A program made the translations under genes and the position numbers. Positions 24,921 to 34,465 of a DNA stretch of 64,000 bases are shown here, piece by piece (position 1 is the stretch's first letter; each line of letters begins with the position of its first letter). The notes beneath the pieces are model-generated. The model did not search any database, was not told the DNA's origin, and saw only the letters and a program-made list of their open reading frames with translations. This stretch comes from Massilia kyonggiensis (GTDB taxonomy: Bacteria > Pseudomonadota > Gammaproteobacteria > Burkholderiales > Burkholderiaceae_D), in the NCBI RefSeq assembly GCF_024756235.1, contig NZ_JANUGY010000008.1, forward strand, positions 406,023 to 470,022. The letters run 5' to 3'.

Positions 24921-27900
24921 GTGAGAACAAATAAATTCGACAACACGCTAAGGCGCATCGTCGCCATGGCATTTTCAGTCGGCGTCGCGACGACGCTGGT
25001 ACCTTTACCGGGCCAGGTCGCCATGGCGGATCCGATCGACACGCTGGTGACCAGCTACCAGCCGGTGATCACGGAAACGATCGACGCGAACGGCTTCAAG
25101 CATCCCGGAGTCGGGTTCACCAAGGAGATGCTGGAGAACACCCGGGCCCAGATCCTGGCGAAGAAGGAGCCGTGGTATACGCATTTCAACATGATGCTCA
25201 ATTCGGCCTCCGCTTCGCGTACCCCGCGGATCAGGAACGTGAGCGGCGCCGACCCTACCAAGCCGGCCTTTTACGGTCTGACGTCGCAAGGGCTGGAAGG
25301 CAACTTCATCGCGGACGCCGGGACCGTGTATACCCAGGCCGTCCTGTACCTCGTGACCGGCGACGACGTCTATCGTAACAACGCCATGCGCATCATCCGC
25401 CTGTACTCGCAGATGGACCCGGCTCAATACGCGTACTACACGGATTCCCACATCCACACTGGCATTCCGCTCCAGCGGATGACGACTGCGGCGGAAATCC
25501 TGCGCGCCACGAGCACGCAGACGCCGGCGCTCGCGTGGACGGACGACGATACGGTCAACTTCTCCAGGAACCTGATCACGCCGGTGATCCAGACCTTCGA
25601 CAACTGCAACTGCCGGTTCATGAACCAGCATCTGTACACGACCATCGCCAAGATGTCGGGTTCGATCTTCATGGGCGACCGGGACGGCTATAACACGGCC
25701 GTCGAGTGGTTCATGGTCAACAAGGATGCACCCGACCCCGCATGGACCGGCTCGATCAAGCAGCTGTTCCGCACGGTGACGAAGAACGACGCCACCGGCG
25801 AAGCGATTCCGCCGCAGATCCAGCACGTCGAAATGGGCCGCGACCAGGCGCACGGCGCCGGCGACCTCACCAACTCGGAAATCCTCGCGCGCCTGATGCT
25901 GGCGCAGGGTACCAAGGTTGATCCGGTGACGGGCACGCCGTCGACTGCGTCCAACGCGGTCGGTCCGTACGAATTCATGGATGACCGCCTGCTGGCTGTC
26001 CATGAGCTGTGGAGCAAATTCATGGTTGGCTACGACATCCCGTGGGTGCCCGTCGCCATGAGCGTGAATCCGGACGGCAGCATCCGCGCGATGTACAACG
26101 GCGTGTCGTGGGCGTATCGCGGCCGGCTGTCCCAGAACACCTGGGAAGCCTTCTATTACTACAAGTACGCTCGCGGCCTCGATGTGGAACAACTGATGCC
26201 GCACTACACGACGATCTACGCCAAGCGCAAGGCCTACAACTGGGACGGCACCGATGGCGGCGGCGATTTCTGGCTGGGGATCCCGAAGGCGGCCGAAGCC
26301 GAGGGCAGCAAATACCTGGGCATCCCCATCGTCGATCCCTATCGCGAAGTGGAAGACCGGTTCACGGCATACAGCAGCAATTCGGTCGCCCAGACCGAAG
26401 GCTCGACCGGCTTCGTGCGCAGCACGGCCACGCCGGAAGGCACGCGCTATGCGGTGTACACCTACGGCTGGCCCACCACGTCGATCGGGTTGCGCGTGCG
26501 TACCAATGGCCAGGCGACGATGGGCCTCAACAGCACGTCGATCACATTGCCGAACACGCGGGGCCAATGGCGCTACGTGGTCGTGCCGTTCAACATGCCC
26601 GACTTCCTGACGCTCACCATCACCGGCAACGGTACCACGGTCGACGTCGACCACATCAACATCCAGTCCAGCACCCTGCTGAGCCCGCCGGCTTTCAAGT
26701 CCGGCAATGGCGACACGACCGTGTACACCTATGCCGGCGCCACCGTCCCGGTGACGATCGACCTGTCCGCCACGGACCCGGCCGCGGGCGACGTCGTGAC
26801 CTACAACATCGACAACCTGCCGCAGGGCGCGTCGTTCGACACCGCCACGGGCGCATTCTCGTGGACGCCGGCGCAGGCCGGCACGTACACGCTCATCGTC
26901 GAGGCCTCGGACGGTACCACGGTGACCACCAAGCGGGTCGCCGTGGTCGTCGGTGCCGACCGGCAGGCGGTGGTGACCGCGGTCACGGCGACGGTCAAGC
27001 CGGACACGCTGTACGTCACGTCGACGAAGAACAACTACCAGGCCGCGTACGCAGACCTGCAGAACACGATCGGGTCGGGCACCGATACCGACTACTTCCA
27101 GAAGTTGGCGGCGTTGCGCACTGCCGTCTCCGGACTGCAGGAACTGACCCCGCTGCTACCGGACGGCAGCATCAACTACCCCAATCTGTTCTTCAAGACG
27201 AACATGGTGACGAACCTCGGCCCCACGCCCGCCAACGGGACCGACGACATCGACGGCACCAACATCGGGTTCGGCTCGGCTATCGAAAACAATCGCACGC
27301 ACACGATGGACTTCGGCCCCGGCTTCAAGGTGGCGGCGACCGCATTCTCGTTCAAGCCGCCCGGCAGCTTCCCGGAACGGATCGGCGGCACGACCGTCTT
27401 CGCATCCAACGACCTCGTCAACTGGACGCAGATCACGCCCGACAAGACGCGCATGGTCGAGGAGATGCAGACGCTGAACGTGGCGGACGAGTTCCGCACC
27501 CAGCGCTACCGCTTCTTCAAGATCCGCATGGTCGATGAGCTTTGGTCGTACAACATCCTCGAGATGACCGAATTCCGGATCTTCGGCACCCGCTATGAAA
27601 CCGTGAACAAGCTGACCGGTGTTTCGCTGGGCTCCGACCAGGCCCTGAGGAACCGGGTCGTGGCCGGCAATACGATCAAGGTGTCGTTCCAGTCGAACGA
27701 GCCGATCAACAACGTGAGCGCCATGATCCAGGGCGAGCCGGCCACCATCACCACCACGGACAACCTGAACTGGACGGCGACGCTGCTCGTCAAGCCGACT
27801 ACGACGACCGGCCCGGTGAAGTTCCTCGTCAACTACAAGACCGCTGACGGCACCGATGCCGAACCCATCCTGTTCCCGACCGATTCGTCGACCCTGTTCA

Positions 27901-29675
27901 TCGCCGACCAGAAGGATTACATCGGCAACCTGTTCGACATCGCGACCGTGACGGACTCCAACGGCCGCAACGCGACCGATGTGGTCACCGTCGCCAAGTA
28001 CCTGTTCGACAGCAACCTGACGACCGGCACCGATTACCGCCTCAACGGCAGCGGCAACAATGGCTGGGTCAAGTTCGATTTCCGGGGCGGTGGCACCGTG
28101 GCGCTGTCGCGGGTCGAAGTCATCGGCCCCCAGAACCAGTACTCGGGCCGGATCAACGGCACGCTGGTGCAAGGTTCCAACGACAATACGACGTGGACGA
28201 CGATCTCGACCGCCGCGGGGAACACACCGGATTGGCAGACGCTGAAGATCACCGACCCGACGCCGTACCGCTATATCCGCATGACCAACGCCGGTGCCTG
28301 GTTCGGCAACATGCAGGAACTGCGCCTGTATGGCGTGACGGCGTCGACCAACAAGATCGCCTCCGCGTCGCTCACCTCGCTCCAGGCCCTGCGCAACCGC
28401 GTCGTGCCTGGGAATACCGTGAAACTGCCCTTCACGGCCAAGGAAGCGATCAGCAACGTGAAAGCGACGATCGCCGGCCTGCCCGCCGCGCTCACGACGA
28501 CGGATAACATCACCTATACCGCTACCGCGACCCTGCCCCAGGGCACGCAACCGGGAGCAGTGAAGTTCGCCATCGACTACGTCACGCAGGACGGCACGCC
28601 GGGCTACCAGGTCACCGAGACGACGGACAGCACCGCCCTGACCCTGGTCGACGAGAGCGACCTCATCCAGAACGTGCCGACCATCGCGACGCTGATCGAT
28701 TCGACAACGAACCGCTCCGCGGCCACGACGCTGACGATCGTGAAGACCTTGTTCGACGCGAACCTGGGCACCGGTTCGGACTTCCGTAACGGCACGAGCT
28801 CCGGCACGGGCGCCTGGGTAGTCTTCGACTTCAAGCAGGGCAACCAGGTCAACCTGACCAGCACCGAAGTCATCGGCAGCCAGGACCAGTACTTCACGCG
28901 CGTCAACGGCCTCGTGTTCCAGGGCTCGAACGACAACACCAACTGGACCACGCTGACCCCGGCGGCGAAATCGACGGCGGATTGGCAGACGCTGCCGGTC
29001 ACGAGCCTGGTGCCTTACCGCTACATCCGTGTGTACAACCCGAACGCGTGGTTTGGCACCATCAAGGAAATTCGCCTGCACGGCTCGCTGCATGGCGCCG
29101 ACACCACCGCGCCCAGCACCACGGCCACCGCTCCGCAAGGCACGGTGACCACGGACGCGACGGTCACCTTCGCGGCCACGGACAACCAGGGCGGCTCGGG
29201 CGTCTCCGCGACGTATTACACGGTCGACGGCGGTGCGCAGCAAAAGGGCAACTCGGTCACGCTGAACACGAGCGGCGCGCACACGGTGAGCTACTGGAGC
29301 ACGGACTGGGCGGGCAACACCGAACAGGCGCACACGGTGACGGTATCGATCGACAAATCGGTGGACGTGACGTCCTCCGTGTCGATCGCCCGCTCGGGCC
29401 TGACGGTGAACCGCTTCACCAACAAGTACACGGGTACGGTGACGATCACGAATACGGGTGGCCAGACCCTCACCGGTCCGCTGCATCTGCGCCTGCAGGC
29501 CCTGACGGCCGGCGTCACGCTGGACAACCAGACCGGCGTGAAGGATGGCGTGCCGTACCTGGCGCTGCCCGCCGCCGGCCTGGCCGCGGGCCAGAGCGTC
29601 ACCTTGACGACTACCTTCTCCAACCCGAACAAGGTCGGCATCGCCTACACGCCGGCCCTCTTCAGCATCCAGTAA
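24921..29675 (+). CDS. giant secreted polysaccharide-lyase-like protein, copy 2
   Basis: A 1584-aa paralogue of the preceding lyase-like protein, very similar over its whole length. The GTG start at 24921 aligns with the ATG of copy 1 and follows the same GGGGGGA ribosome site; any upstream start would translate through the operator. The order is signal peptide, alginate-lyase-like toroid (again EMGRDQAHGAGDLTN), binding-like and Ig-like domains, FIVAR-like spacer, F5/8-type domain (about 753-891) and beta domain. A second F5/8-type domain (about 993-1138) precedes an additional beta/F5/8 pair absent from copy 1 (about 1140-1390). The OmpL47-like domain and C-terminal domain end it. The extra module may widen carbohydrate binding. 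Followed by its own PEP-CTERM gene. Confidence 0.8.
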   Translation: MRTNKFDNTLRRIVAMAFSVGVATTLVPLPGQVAMADPIDTLVTSYQPVITETIDANGFKHPGVGFTKEMLENTRAQILAKKEPWYTHFNMMLNSASASRTPRIRNVSGADPTKPAFYGLTSQGLEGNFIADAGTVYTQAVLYLVTGDDVYRNNAMRIIRLYSQMDPAQYAYYTDSHIHTGIPLQRMTTAAEILRATSTQTPALAWTDDDTVNFSRNLITPVIQTFDNCNCRFMNQHLYTTIAKMSGSIFMGDRDGYNTAVEWFMVNKDAPDPAWTGSIKQLFRTVTKNDATGEAIPPQIQHVEMGRDQAHGAGDLTNSEILARLMLAQGTKVDPVTGTPSTASNAVGPYEFMDDRLLAVHELWSKFMVGYDIPWVPVAMSVNPDGSIRAMYNGVSWAYRGRLSQNTWEAFYYYKYARGLDVEQLMPHYTTIYAKRKAYNWDGTDGGGDFWLGIPKAAEAEGSKYLGIPIVDPYREVEDRFTAYSSNSVAQTEGSTGFVRSTATPEGTRYAVYTYGWPTTSIGLRVRTNGQATMGLNSTSITLPNTRGQWRYVVVPFNMPDFLTLTITGNGTTVDVDHINIQSSTLLSPPAFKSGNGDTTVYTYAGATVPVTIDLSATDPAAGDVVTYNIDNLPQGASFDTATGAFSWTPAQAGTYTLIVEASDGTTVTTKRVAVVVGADRQAVVTAVTATVKPDTLYVTSTKNNYQAAYADLQNTIGSGTDTDYFQKLAALRTAVSGLQELTPLLPDGSINYPNLFFKTNMVTNLGPTPANGTDDIDGTNIGFGSAIENNRTHTMDFGPGFKVAATAFSFKPPGSFPERIGGTTVFASNDLVNWTQITPDKTRMVEEMQTLNVADEFRTQRYRFFKIRMVDELWSYNILEMTEFRIFGTRYETVNKLTGVSLGSDQALRNRVVAGNTIKVSFQSNEPINNVSAMIQGEPATITTTDNLNWTATLLVKPTTTTGPVKFLVNYKTADGTDAEPILFPTDSSTLFIADQKDYIGNLFDIATVTDSNGRNATDVVTVAKYLFDSNLTTGTDYRLNGSGNNGWVKFDFRGGGTVALSRVEVIGPQNQYSGRINGTLVQGSNDNTTWTTISTAAGNTPDWQTLKITDPTPYRYIRMTNAGAWFGNMQELRLYGVTASTNKIASASLTSLQALRNRVVPGNTVKLPFTAKEAISNVKATIAGLPAALTTTDNITYTATATLPQGTQPGAVKFAIDYVTQDGTPGYQVTETTDSTALTLVDESDLIQNVPTIATLIDSTTNRSAATTLTIVKTLFDANLGTGSDFRNGTSSGTGAWVVFDFKQGNQVNLTSTEVIGSQDQYFTRVNGLVFQGSNDNTNWTTLTPAAKSTADWQTLPVTSLVPYRYIRVYNPNAWFGTIKEIRLHGSLHGADTTAPSTTATAPQGTVTTDATVTFAATDNQGGSGVSATYYTVDGGAQQKGNSVTLNTSGAHTVSYWSTDWAGNTEQAHTVTVSIDKSVDVTSSVSIARSGLTVNRFTNKYTGTVTITNTGGQTLTGPLHLRLQALTAGVTLDNQTGVKDGVPYLALPAAGLAAGQSVTLTTTFSNPNKVGIAYTPALFSIQ

Positions 29676-29686
29676 AGGACCTGACC

Positions 29687-30286
29687 ATGTCTCGCTTCAA
29701 GCATTTTTTATCCTGGCTGGCACTCGTAGCCGCGATGACCGGCACCTGCGGCCAGGCGGCGGCCACGCCGCTCGGCTACCACGTCGACATCGACACCGCG
29801 ACGCTCGGTTCGGGTCCGGCTTTCCTGGAGCTGTACTTCATGGGACTGGACGGTGCGCCGGCCGCGACAGCCATCGTGAGCAGCCTGACCGGCGCACTGG
29901 ACGGCGCGGCGGACCTGACGGGCACGGTCGTGGGCACCGGTCCCTTCGTGTTCGGCAATGCCGGCGGCGGCGGTGACCTGGTCCAGGCCATCCAGCTCGG
30001 CGGCAAGTTCAGCTTCGACGTCAGCTTCACGATGGCGCCGGGCGACATCGGCACGACGTTCGGCTGGGCGCTGTTCGACGCGACGCACTACCTGGGCGCC
30101 GACGGCGACCTGGGCAACCTGTTCCTGCAGCCGTTTGCGCCCACCGGTCAACAGATCCTCGTCGCGGCGCCCTCGACCCGCGTCAGCAGCTTGACGACGA
30201 TTCCAGAACCGTCGACGGCGGCGCTGGTGCTCGTCGCCATGCTGGCCATGGCGGCCTGGCGTGGACGTGAGGCGCGCAGGTTCTGA
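29687..30286 (+). CDS. PEP-CTERM sorting-domain protein, copy 2
   Basis: A 199-aa near-duplicate of the protein at 23954-24553, with only about a dozen substitutions. It has the same signal peptide, the same YHVDIDTATLGSGP start of the mature part and the C-terminal signal IPEPSTAALVLVAMLAMAAW followed by Arg residues. The ribosome site AAAGGA and the 11-nt spacing to the lyase stop are conserved. It probably has the same role as copy 1: an exosortase-processed surface or matrix protein partnered with the lyase. Confidence 0.88.
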   Translation: MSRFKHFLSWLALVAAMTGTCGQAAATPLGYHVDIDTATLGSGPAFLELYFMGLDGAPAATAIVSSLTGALDGAADLTGTVVGTGPFVFGNAGGGGDLVQAIQLGGKFSFDVSFTMAPGDIGTTFGWALFDATHYLGADGDLGNLFLQPFAPTGQQILVAAPSTRVSSLTTIPEPSTAALVLVAMLAMAAWRGREARRF

Positions 30287-30308
30287 GCGGACCTGAAGGT
30301 CTGAAAGC

Positions 30309-30345
30309 AGCCCGGGAGCCGGTATTCGGCTTCCGGGCTTTTCTT
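30309..30345 (+). terminator. rho-independent terminator after lyase unit 2
   Basis: A 13-bp stem (AGCCCGGGAGCCG at 30309-30321 pairing with 30327-30339, one G-U) and a 5-nt loop are followed by TTTCTT. Its sequence is unrelated to the unit 1 terminator although the position is equivalent. It marks the end of the duplicated region. Confidence 0.85.
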
Positions 30346-30482
30346 ATTCAGGGCTAAGCTTTGCCAATACTCAATTTCGCCTTTGCGTTAAGTGCCAGAA
30401 TGCTCGCTTGTTCCGATAGGTAACTATGGGAGGATGCGATGCAAGACGTTAACGAACTGGACAACTTCATTCGCGAGAAGAA

Positions 30483-31268
30483 GTGGTGGCGATTCGCGGT
30501 GGCAAAGGCGTCCTCATTACCTCCGAGGGCAGCGATCGGGCCAGGGGCAATCAGCTGGATCGAACAAAGCTCATCGGTCTTGCTGACGGGCTACGCGATA
30601 TTGCCGACCAGCTTTCGAAACTCGCGGAAACCCATGCAAAAGATCCTGCCAATGGGCCACAGCTGGCCCAGCTCGTTGACAAGCTTAGACATTTGGACAG
30701 CGGGTCCAATATTGCGGATGCAGGAAACGGTTCAGGCGGTGCCCCTATCGTCGCGATCAGCGGGCCGGCGGGCATCATCATGGCGAGCAACGAGAATCTT
30801 GCTCTCGGCGCCGAGAAAGATATCGACTTCATTACGGCGGCTGATATGCATTTCACTACGGGAGGAAGAACTTCCACACACGCTGCCCGTGGAATCAGCA
30901 TTTTTGCAAACGACGGTGGCATGAAAAATATTGCTGCGCGTGGAGATATGCAAACTGAAGCGCAGGACGGGAGCATAGAACTGCTTGCAAAAAAAGTGAT
31001 GGACCTGATCAGCGCAACGGACTGGATCAACATCAAGGCCCGGAAAGGGATCTGTCTCTATGGCGGCGGCAGTGAACTGAGGATCAGCGCCGACGGCATC
31101 ATCGGCAAAACGACAGGCAACAGCTACATGTATGCCTCTGATCATCAGACATTTGCCAAGCAGGCGACACAGGTGCAGTTCCCTGACGAACTGCCGCACC
31201 ACGACATTTGCATCCCTTGCCTGCTCATGGCAGCACGCGCTCATAGTCCTCTGGTGGAGGCGAAATGA
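30483..31268 (+). CDS. 5'-truncated VgrG: C-terminal DUF2345 fragment
   Basis: A 261-aa product corresponding only to the DUF2345 tail of a VgrG: GVLITSEGSDRARGNQLDR, APIVAISGPAGIIMASNENL, GGMKNIAARGDMQTEAQDGS and INIKARKGICLYGGGSELRI. The gp27/gp5 domains that build the spike are missing. The frame is open upstream only to a stop at 30450, and the residues there (RTGQLHSREEVVAIRGGKG) still look VgrG-like, as if the 5' part was lost by recombination. The start is uncertain (GTG 30483 or 30486, with a weak GAGAAG). A better ribosome site (GGGAGG) serves ATG 30439, but in another frame. It overlaps the adaptor gene by ATGA. Confidence 0.65.
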   Translation: MVAIRGGKGVLITSEGSDRARGNQLDRTKLIGLADGLRDIADQLSKLAETHAKDPANGPQLAQLVDKLRHLDSGSNIADAGNGSGGAPIVAISGPAGIIMASNENLALGAEKDIDFITAADMHFTTGGRTSTHAARGISIFANDGGMKNIAARGDMQTEAQDGSIELLAKKVMDLISATDWINIKARKGICLYGGGSELRISADGIIGKTTGNSYMYASDHQTFAKQATQVQFPDELPHHDICIPCLLMAARAHSPLVEAK

Positions 31269-32092
31269 GGACTGGAAATCAGAACGTATCCGTGTACCTC
31301 TTGATCGACAATGGATTGTTGGACGAAGTGTCGGCAAGCTACTCCGAAACTGATTCGAAGAATCGTCCGTCATGGCTTACGCCTGTCTACCCCGATCATG
31401 CCTTGGCGGTCAGTCCACTCCTGGTCGACCCCGAAGCCGCATATGAGGCAGGCGACATCGATCTGGTCATGAGCTATGTGAACGCACGCAAACCCGCCCT
31501 GCACGTGTCGATCGTCGAAACCGAACTGGACCTTGAACAGATCGCCCAACATCTGCGTCGGTTCATTTTTATCGTCTCTCCTGACGATAAGCAGTTCACG
31601 CTCAGGTATGCCGACTGCGCGGTTCTCGCCCCGCTGTCGGCCGTGCTGACTGCGGCGCAATGGGCAACCATGAAAGGACCGATCTCACGGTGGGAAATTC
31701 ATGACCGATCGGGAACGCTCCTTCCGCTACCGCCAACCGAGTCAGTCGTGTACGCACCAACGCCGTTTATCCTGAGTCACGAGCAGCTGGCCGCACTCGA
31801 CGAGGCCAGTGAACCCGACCATTGCATCGCTAAAGTAAAAATGATGCGTCATGACATGCCCTTGCCCGGAAATACGGCGGAGCAGCATACATGGGCTCTG
31901 GCAGCGCGTCGGGCATGGCGTGCCGCAGGAAATTCCAATGCATTGATTTTGCTTTTTCTTACTGAAGCCAGCCTTATCAGTCGCGGCGCGATCCTGTGCA
32001 GAAGCGAGATGCGAGATTTTCTCGCCATGGATGAGGTCAACACGTTTCGGGACAAGCTGCAGGATCTCGTCAAAGAAATGACGACGCGGTGA
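31265..32092 (+). CDS. DUF4123 T6SS effector adaptor (Tap/TEC-type)
   Basis: A 275-aa cytoplasmic protein with the features of DUF4123: an N-terminal VYLLIDNGLLDEV strand, LAVSPLLVDPE, a central RFIFIVSPDDKQFTLRYADC and TESVVYAPTPFILSHEQLAAL. Known members are chaperone-adaptors that load a specific effector onto its VgrG. Its ATG overlaps the stop of the truncated vgrG (ATGA), so the two are translationally coupled. The client is most likely the Tle1 lipase two genes downstream. Codon use is less GC-rich than in genes outside the island. Confidence 0.8.
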   Translation: MRTGNQNVSVYLLIDNGLLDEVSASYSETDSKNRPSWLTPVYPDHALAVSPLLVDPEAAYEAGDIDLVMSYVNARKPALHVSIVETELDLEQIAQHLRRFIFIVSPDDKQFTLRYADCAVLAPLSAVLTAAQWATMKGPISRWEIHDRSGTLLPLPPTESVVYAPTPFILSHEQLAALDEASEPDHCIAKVKMMRHDMPLPGNTAEQHTWALAARRAWRAAGNSNALILLFLTEASLISRGAILCRSEMRDFLAMDEVNTFRDKLQDLVKEMTTR

Positions 32093-32135
32093 CAGCGGGT
32101 AAATATGGCACGGCAACCTTTTTCAAGGGATAACT

Positions 32136-32768
32136 ATGAAGATTCCAATTCCAAACTTCATACGCTGGTATCCAGTTGCGTCACTGCTATTGGGCGGGAT
32201 ATTAATCGCCTTGTGCGCATTCACATACAACTATCTCAATATTAACTACTTCAACGTCGAGACCCATATTCCAGTGACGGTATCCGGCGTGCATCACATG
32301 GGAAGTGAATACCTGATCAGTCACTTTTCGGTTAATAAAGAAATAGGCGACAACATCGCCCGAAGTGGATCTAGCGGCATCGTGTGTTGCTTGATGATTC
32401 CGAAAAAATGGTCGCCGGGTCTTACAGCCGATGTCCGATGGGAGGTACGTCACATCATCCTACAACCTGATGGGATAGAGGTCGCGAGAGAAGAACTCGT
32501 CGCTATATACCGTGCTCAGGTACCCGTTGAACCGTACACAGATACAGGTGACTTTTACATCCATTTCTTCGCCGACGGTCGCGCGCGTATTGTTGTGAGC
32601 AATTTTGGCCCCGAAGGAAAACAGCATCCAATTCAATGGAGTGACGCCGAAGCGAACCGCAACGCAACCGCAGGTGTTGTTATTAAATCGTTTTACACCA
32701 AGGAAGAAACGATTGAATTAGAACGTGAAACAGCGCGGGAACGTGCAAAATTTGGAGACTGGCGATGA
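32136..32768 (+). CDS. DUF3304-type membrane-anchored protein, likely immunity to the Tle1 lipase
   Basis: A 210-aa protein with one N-terminal transmembrane anchor (YPVASLLLGGILIALCAFTYNY) and a periplasmic domain. The domain shows the DUF3304 pattern: VSGVHHMGSEYLISHFSVN, then SGSSGIVCCLMIPKKWSPGL and DVRWEV. DUF3304 genes are often found beside T6SS lipase effectors. This one overlaps the start of the DUF2235 lipase gene (ATGA at 32765-32768), which fits a cognate immunity protein guarding the periplasmic face. That function is inferred from the neighbourhood; the family itself is uncharacterised as far as I know. Confidence 0.72.
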   Translation: MKIPIPNFIRWYPVASLLLGGILIALCAFTYNYLNINYFNVETHIPVTVSGVHHMGSEYLISHFSVNKEIGDNIARSGSSGIVCCLMIPKKWSPGLTADVRWEVRHIILQPDGIEVAREELVAIYRAQVPVEPYTDTGDFYIHFFADGRARIVVSNFGPEGKQHPIQWSDAEANRNATAGVVIKSFYTKEETIELERETARERAKFGDWR

Positions 32769-34444
32769 AACGAGCTGATGTAGTCTTAACCGCTACGAAT
32801 GTCGCTCCGGCCGCCGGGGTAAAACCAATAATCTCAGAACATGGGTACGATTTCAAAAAATGTGAGGCCGCAGTAAACATCGGCCTCTTTTTTGACGGAA
32901 CAAATAACAATATGGACCGGGATGAGCCAAAGCTTGCGCATACCAACATTGCGCGACTATACAGTATCTATAGCCGCGACACGATAGTCGGAAACTTTTC
33001 AATTTACATTCCAGGAGTAGGCACGAAATTCCCTGAGATCGGGGAGGAAGAGGAGAGCAAATTAGGTGCCGGTTGTGCCTTCGGTTGCGAAGGACGTGTC
33101 ATCTTTGGAATCTTATCGGTGCTCAACGCCTTGCATCGACGTTGCCACAAAAGCAATCTTTGGGAAAAAGAGAGCATTCTTGCATTATGCCGTAACAGCC
33201 TGAGTGTAAGTGACGGAAAAGACCGCGAAAGTCTTGGTAAGCTCGGCGTACAAAGTGGGCTGTTACAGGCGAAGATAGGCAGCAACAATATTCGTCGAGA
33301 TTTCCTAACGCGGCAAGCCGGGCTCCTGGAGGCAAGACTTAGAGAAGGTAACCCTAAAGTGGTCGAGTGTTTTATCGACGTATTTGGGTTTTCCAGAGGC
33401 GCAGCGGAAGCGCGTGTATTTTGTAACTGGCTGGATGAGCTATTAATTGGCGGGCGCCTTGCCGGAGTGCCCTTGCGTTTCAGGTTTTTAGGAATTTTTG
33501 ACACGGTTGCATCCGCAGGATTTTGGTCTGGCTTGTCGTCGTTGGTGACGAACTCGACCGGTGGCCATGGCGCATGGGCAAGTGCCGAATCACTGCGGGT
33601 ACCTGCCGCTGTGAAAAATTGTGTGCATATGATCGCAATGCATGAACTCCGGCGGAATTTCCCGTTGGACGAGATCGGTGTCGATGGGAAGTTGCAACCT
33701 GGATGGGTCCAGCACGCGTACCCAGGTGCCCATAGCGATGTCGGCGGTGGTTATAGGCCGGGCGAACTCGGCATTGCGGTAGAAAGCGACACATTAAAGT
33801 TGTCCCAGGTGCCGTTGAATCACATGTTGGACTGCGCTATCGCAGCCGGTGTGCCATTGGAAAGACCCAAACCAGATTCTAAAAACTACAACACCTTTGC
33901 GATTCACCCCGATTTGGCCAAAGCCTTTGAGGATTTCGTTAAACAAGCCACAACAGCGCCCCGGCCGATATATGAATGGCTTCAACCCTATCTCAACTGG
34001 CGCTGGCAAATACGCAACAACTTTCACCTGACGAATCAGGTCAAGCGAGCGAGTCCGGCCGACCGAGAAATTTTAATGAAGTTCAATAAAAGCCTGATCG
34101 ATGATGCCGCTGCAATGACGCGATCCGCCACAATGAGCGTGAGCGAGCGAACATTTGCTGTCTTCAAAGATGTACTTAGTACGGGCGCAAGAAAAGATCT
34201 TGCAACAACGTCCGCGTTGGAACCCGAAGCCCGCCAAGTGTTTGCGCTGGCCCAGCACGCAAAGCCGGCACCGCAATCGTTCGCCACGCTATTCGACGGC
34301 TTCGTACACGATTCGCTGGCTGGATTTAACTCGCCGGGATGCGAAATGACTGGCTACTGGCGTTACCGTCGAGTCTTCTTGGGTAGCGATGACCACACCG
34401 TGGCCGCGAATCAGGAGACCGACACGGCACGTAGCATCGCGTAA
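32765..34444 (+). CDS. Tle1-family (DUF2235) T6SS phospholipase effector
   Basis: A 559-aa leaderless alpha/beta-hydrolase effector of the Tle1 group. VNIGLFFDGTNNNMDRDE and HTNIARLYSIY form the family's N-terminal signature. YIPGVGTK follows, then the nucleophile elbow FGFSRGAAEARVFCNWLD (GxSxG, Ser near residue 210). FLGIFDTVASAG and WVQHAYPGAHSDVGGGY carry the remaining Asp/His candidates. Characterised Tle1 proteins hydrolyse membrane phospholipids of competitor bacteria after T6SS delivery. The gene context (adaptor, DUF3304 protein, PAAR) supports the same role. DNA composition is clearly more AT-rich than in flanking genes, suggesting horizontal acquisition of the module. Confidence 0.9.
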   Translation: MKRADVVLTATNVAPAAGVKPIISEHGYDFKKCEAAVNIGLFFDGTNNNMDRDEPKLAHTNIARLYSIYSRDTIVGNFSIYIPGVGTKFPEIGEEEESKLGAGCAFGCEGRVIFGILSVLNALHRRCHKSNLWEKESILALCRNSLSVSDGKDRESLGKLGVQSGLLQAKIGSNNIRRDFLTRQAGLLEARLREGNPKVVECFIDVFGFSRGAAEARVFCNWLDELLIGGRLAGVPLRFRFLGIFDTVASAGFWSGLSSLVTNSTGGHGAWASAESLRVPAAVKNCVHMIAMHELRRNFPLDEIGVDGKLQPGWVQHAYPGAHSDVGGGYRPGELGIAVESDTLKLSQVPLNHMLDCAIAAGVPLERPKPDSKNYNTFAIHPDLAKAFEDFVKQATTAPRPIYEWLQPYLNWRWQIRNNFHLTNQVKRASPADREILMKFNKSLIDDAAAMTRSATMSVSERTFAVFKDVLSTGARKDLATTSALEPEARQVFALAQHAKPAPQSFATLFDGFVHDSLAGFNSPGCEMTGYWRYRRVFLGSDDHTVAANQETDTARSIA

Positions 34445-34465
34445 CGGATTTCAAATGAGGGCAAT

